This document shows positions 5,477 to 5,488 of a stretch of DNA of 5,488 nt, piece by piece (positions within the stretch are counted from its first letter, which is position 1; every line of letters starts with the position of its first letter). The DNA comes from Candidatus Aerophobota bacterium (GTDB lineage: Bacteria > Chlamydiota > Chlamydiia > Chlamydiales > GCA-2402025), in the NCBI GenBank assembly GCA_002402025.1, contig NVUU01000057.1:4896-10383 (forward strand). Reading direction: 5' to 3'. Made by a program: the position numbers and the translations under genes. The notes beneath the pieces were generated by a model, which ran no database searches, was not told the origin of the DNA, and worked only from the letters and a program-made list of their open reading frames with translations.

Positions 5477-5488
5477 GGTTTCAAGTCT

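Noticed and set aside
1..5488. Search for CRISPR arrays, tRNA genes, insertion sequences or a novel multi-gene system
   Set aside because: No regularly spaced repeats, cloverleaf, transposase or terminal repeats were seen; all long open sequence is explained by five known housekeeping families.

Overview
The window holds five protein-coding genes packed as housekeeping sequence, with about 260 bases of intergenic DNA in total. I see no mobile element, CRISPR array, tRNA or rRNA, and no gene set that looks like a new defence or secretion system. By eye the DNA is moderately AT-rich. The proteins point to a member of the Chlamydiota. The IspF carries a QDSHRF start and a SDGDVVLHAICNAI segment like those I remember from chlamydial IspF. 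As I recall, the neighbour pairs cysJ/ispF and murA/argS also occur (as separate pairs) in Chlamydia trachomatis. The MurA has a catalytic Cys rather than the Asp known from C. trachomatis, and an EpmB-type aminomutase sits between murA and argS. Both favour an environmental (Parachlamydia/Waddlia/Simkania-like) relative over Chlamydia proper. The taxon is an inference; no database was searched.

Layout, left to right. (1) The 3' part of a CysJ-type NADPH-flavin reductase on the + strand (1-591). (2) ispF on the - strand (585-1076), converging on cysJ with a 7-base overlap. (3) A 151-base divergent control region (1077-1227) with three TTGCAT-core elements. (4) murA on the + strand (1228-2613), started by GTG. 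(5) A 109-base spacer with the best promoter in the window, whose -35/-10 spacer holds a short inverted repeat. (6) An EpmB/KamA-like radical SAM gene on the + strand (2723-3724). (7) argS on the - strand (3710-5476), converging on the previous gene with a 15-base overlap.

The genes serve core cell functions rather than one pathway. These are isoprenoid precursor synthesis (IspF, MEP pathway), the committed step of peptidoglycan precursor synthesis (MurA), arginine tRNA charging (ArgS), a likely elongation factor P lysine modification (EpmB) and an electron-transfer flavoprotein (CysJ). Both convergent junctions have genes overlapping tail to tail, with an inverted repeat centred on or very near the overlapping stop codons, as if each pair shares a termination or 3'-end structure. 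The most useful points for a second look are the fosfomycin-relevant Cys in MurA, the altered IspF active-site positions, the inverted repeat inside the epmB promoter, and these overlapping 3' ends.
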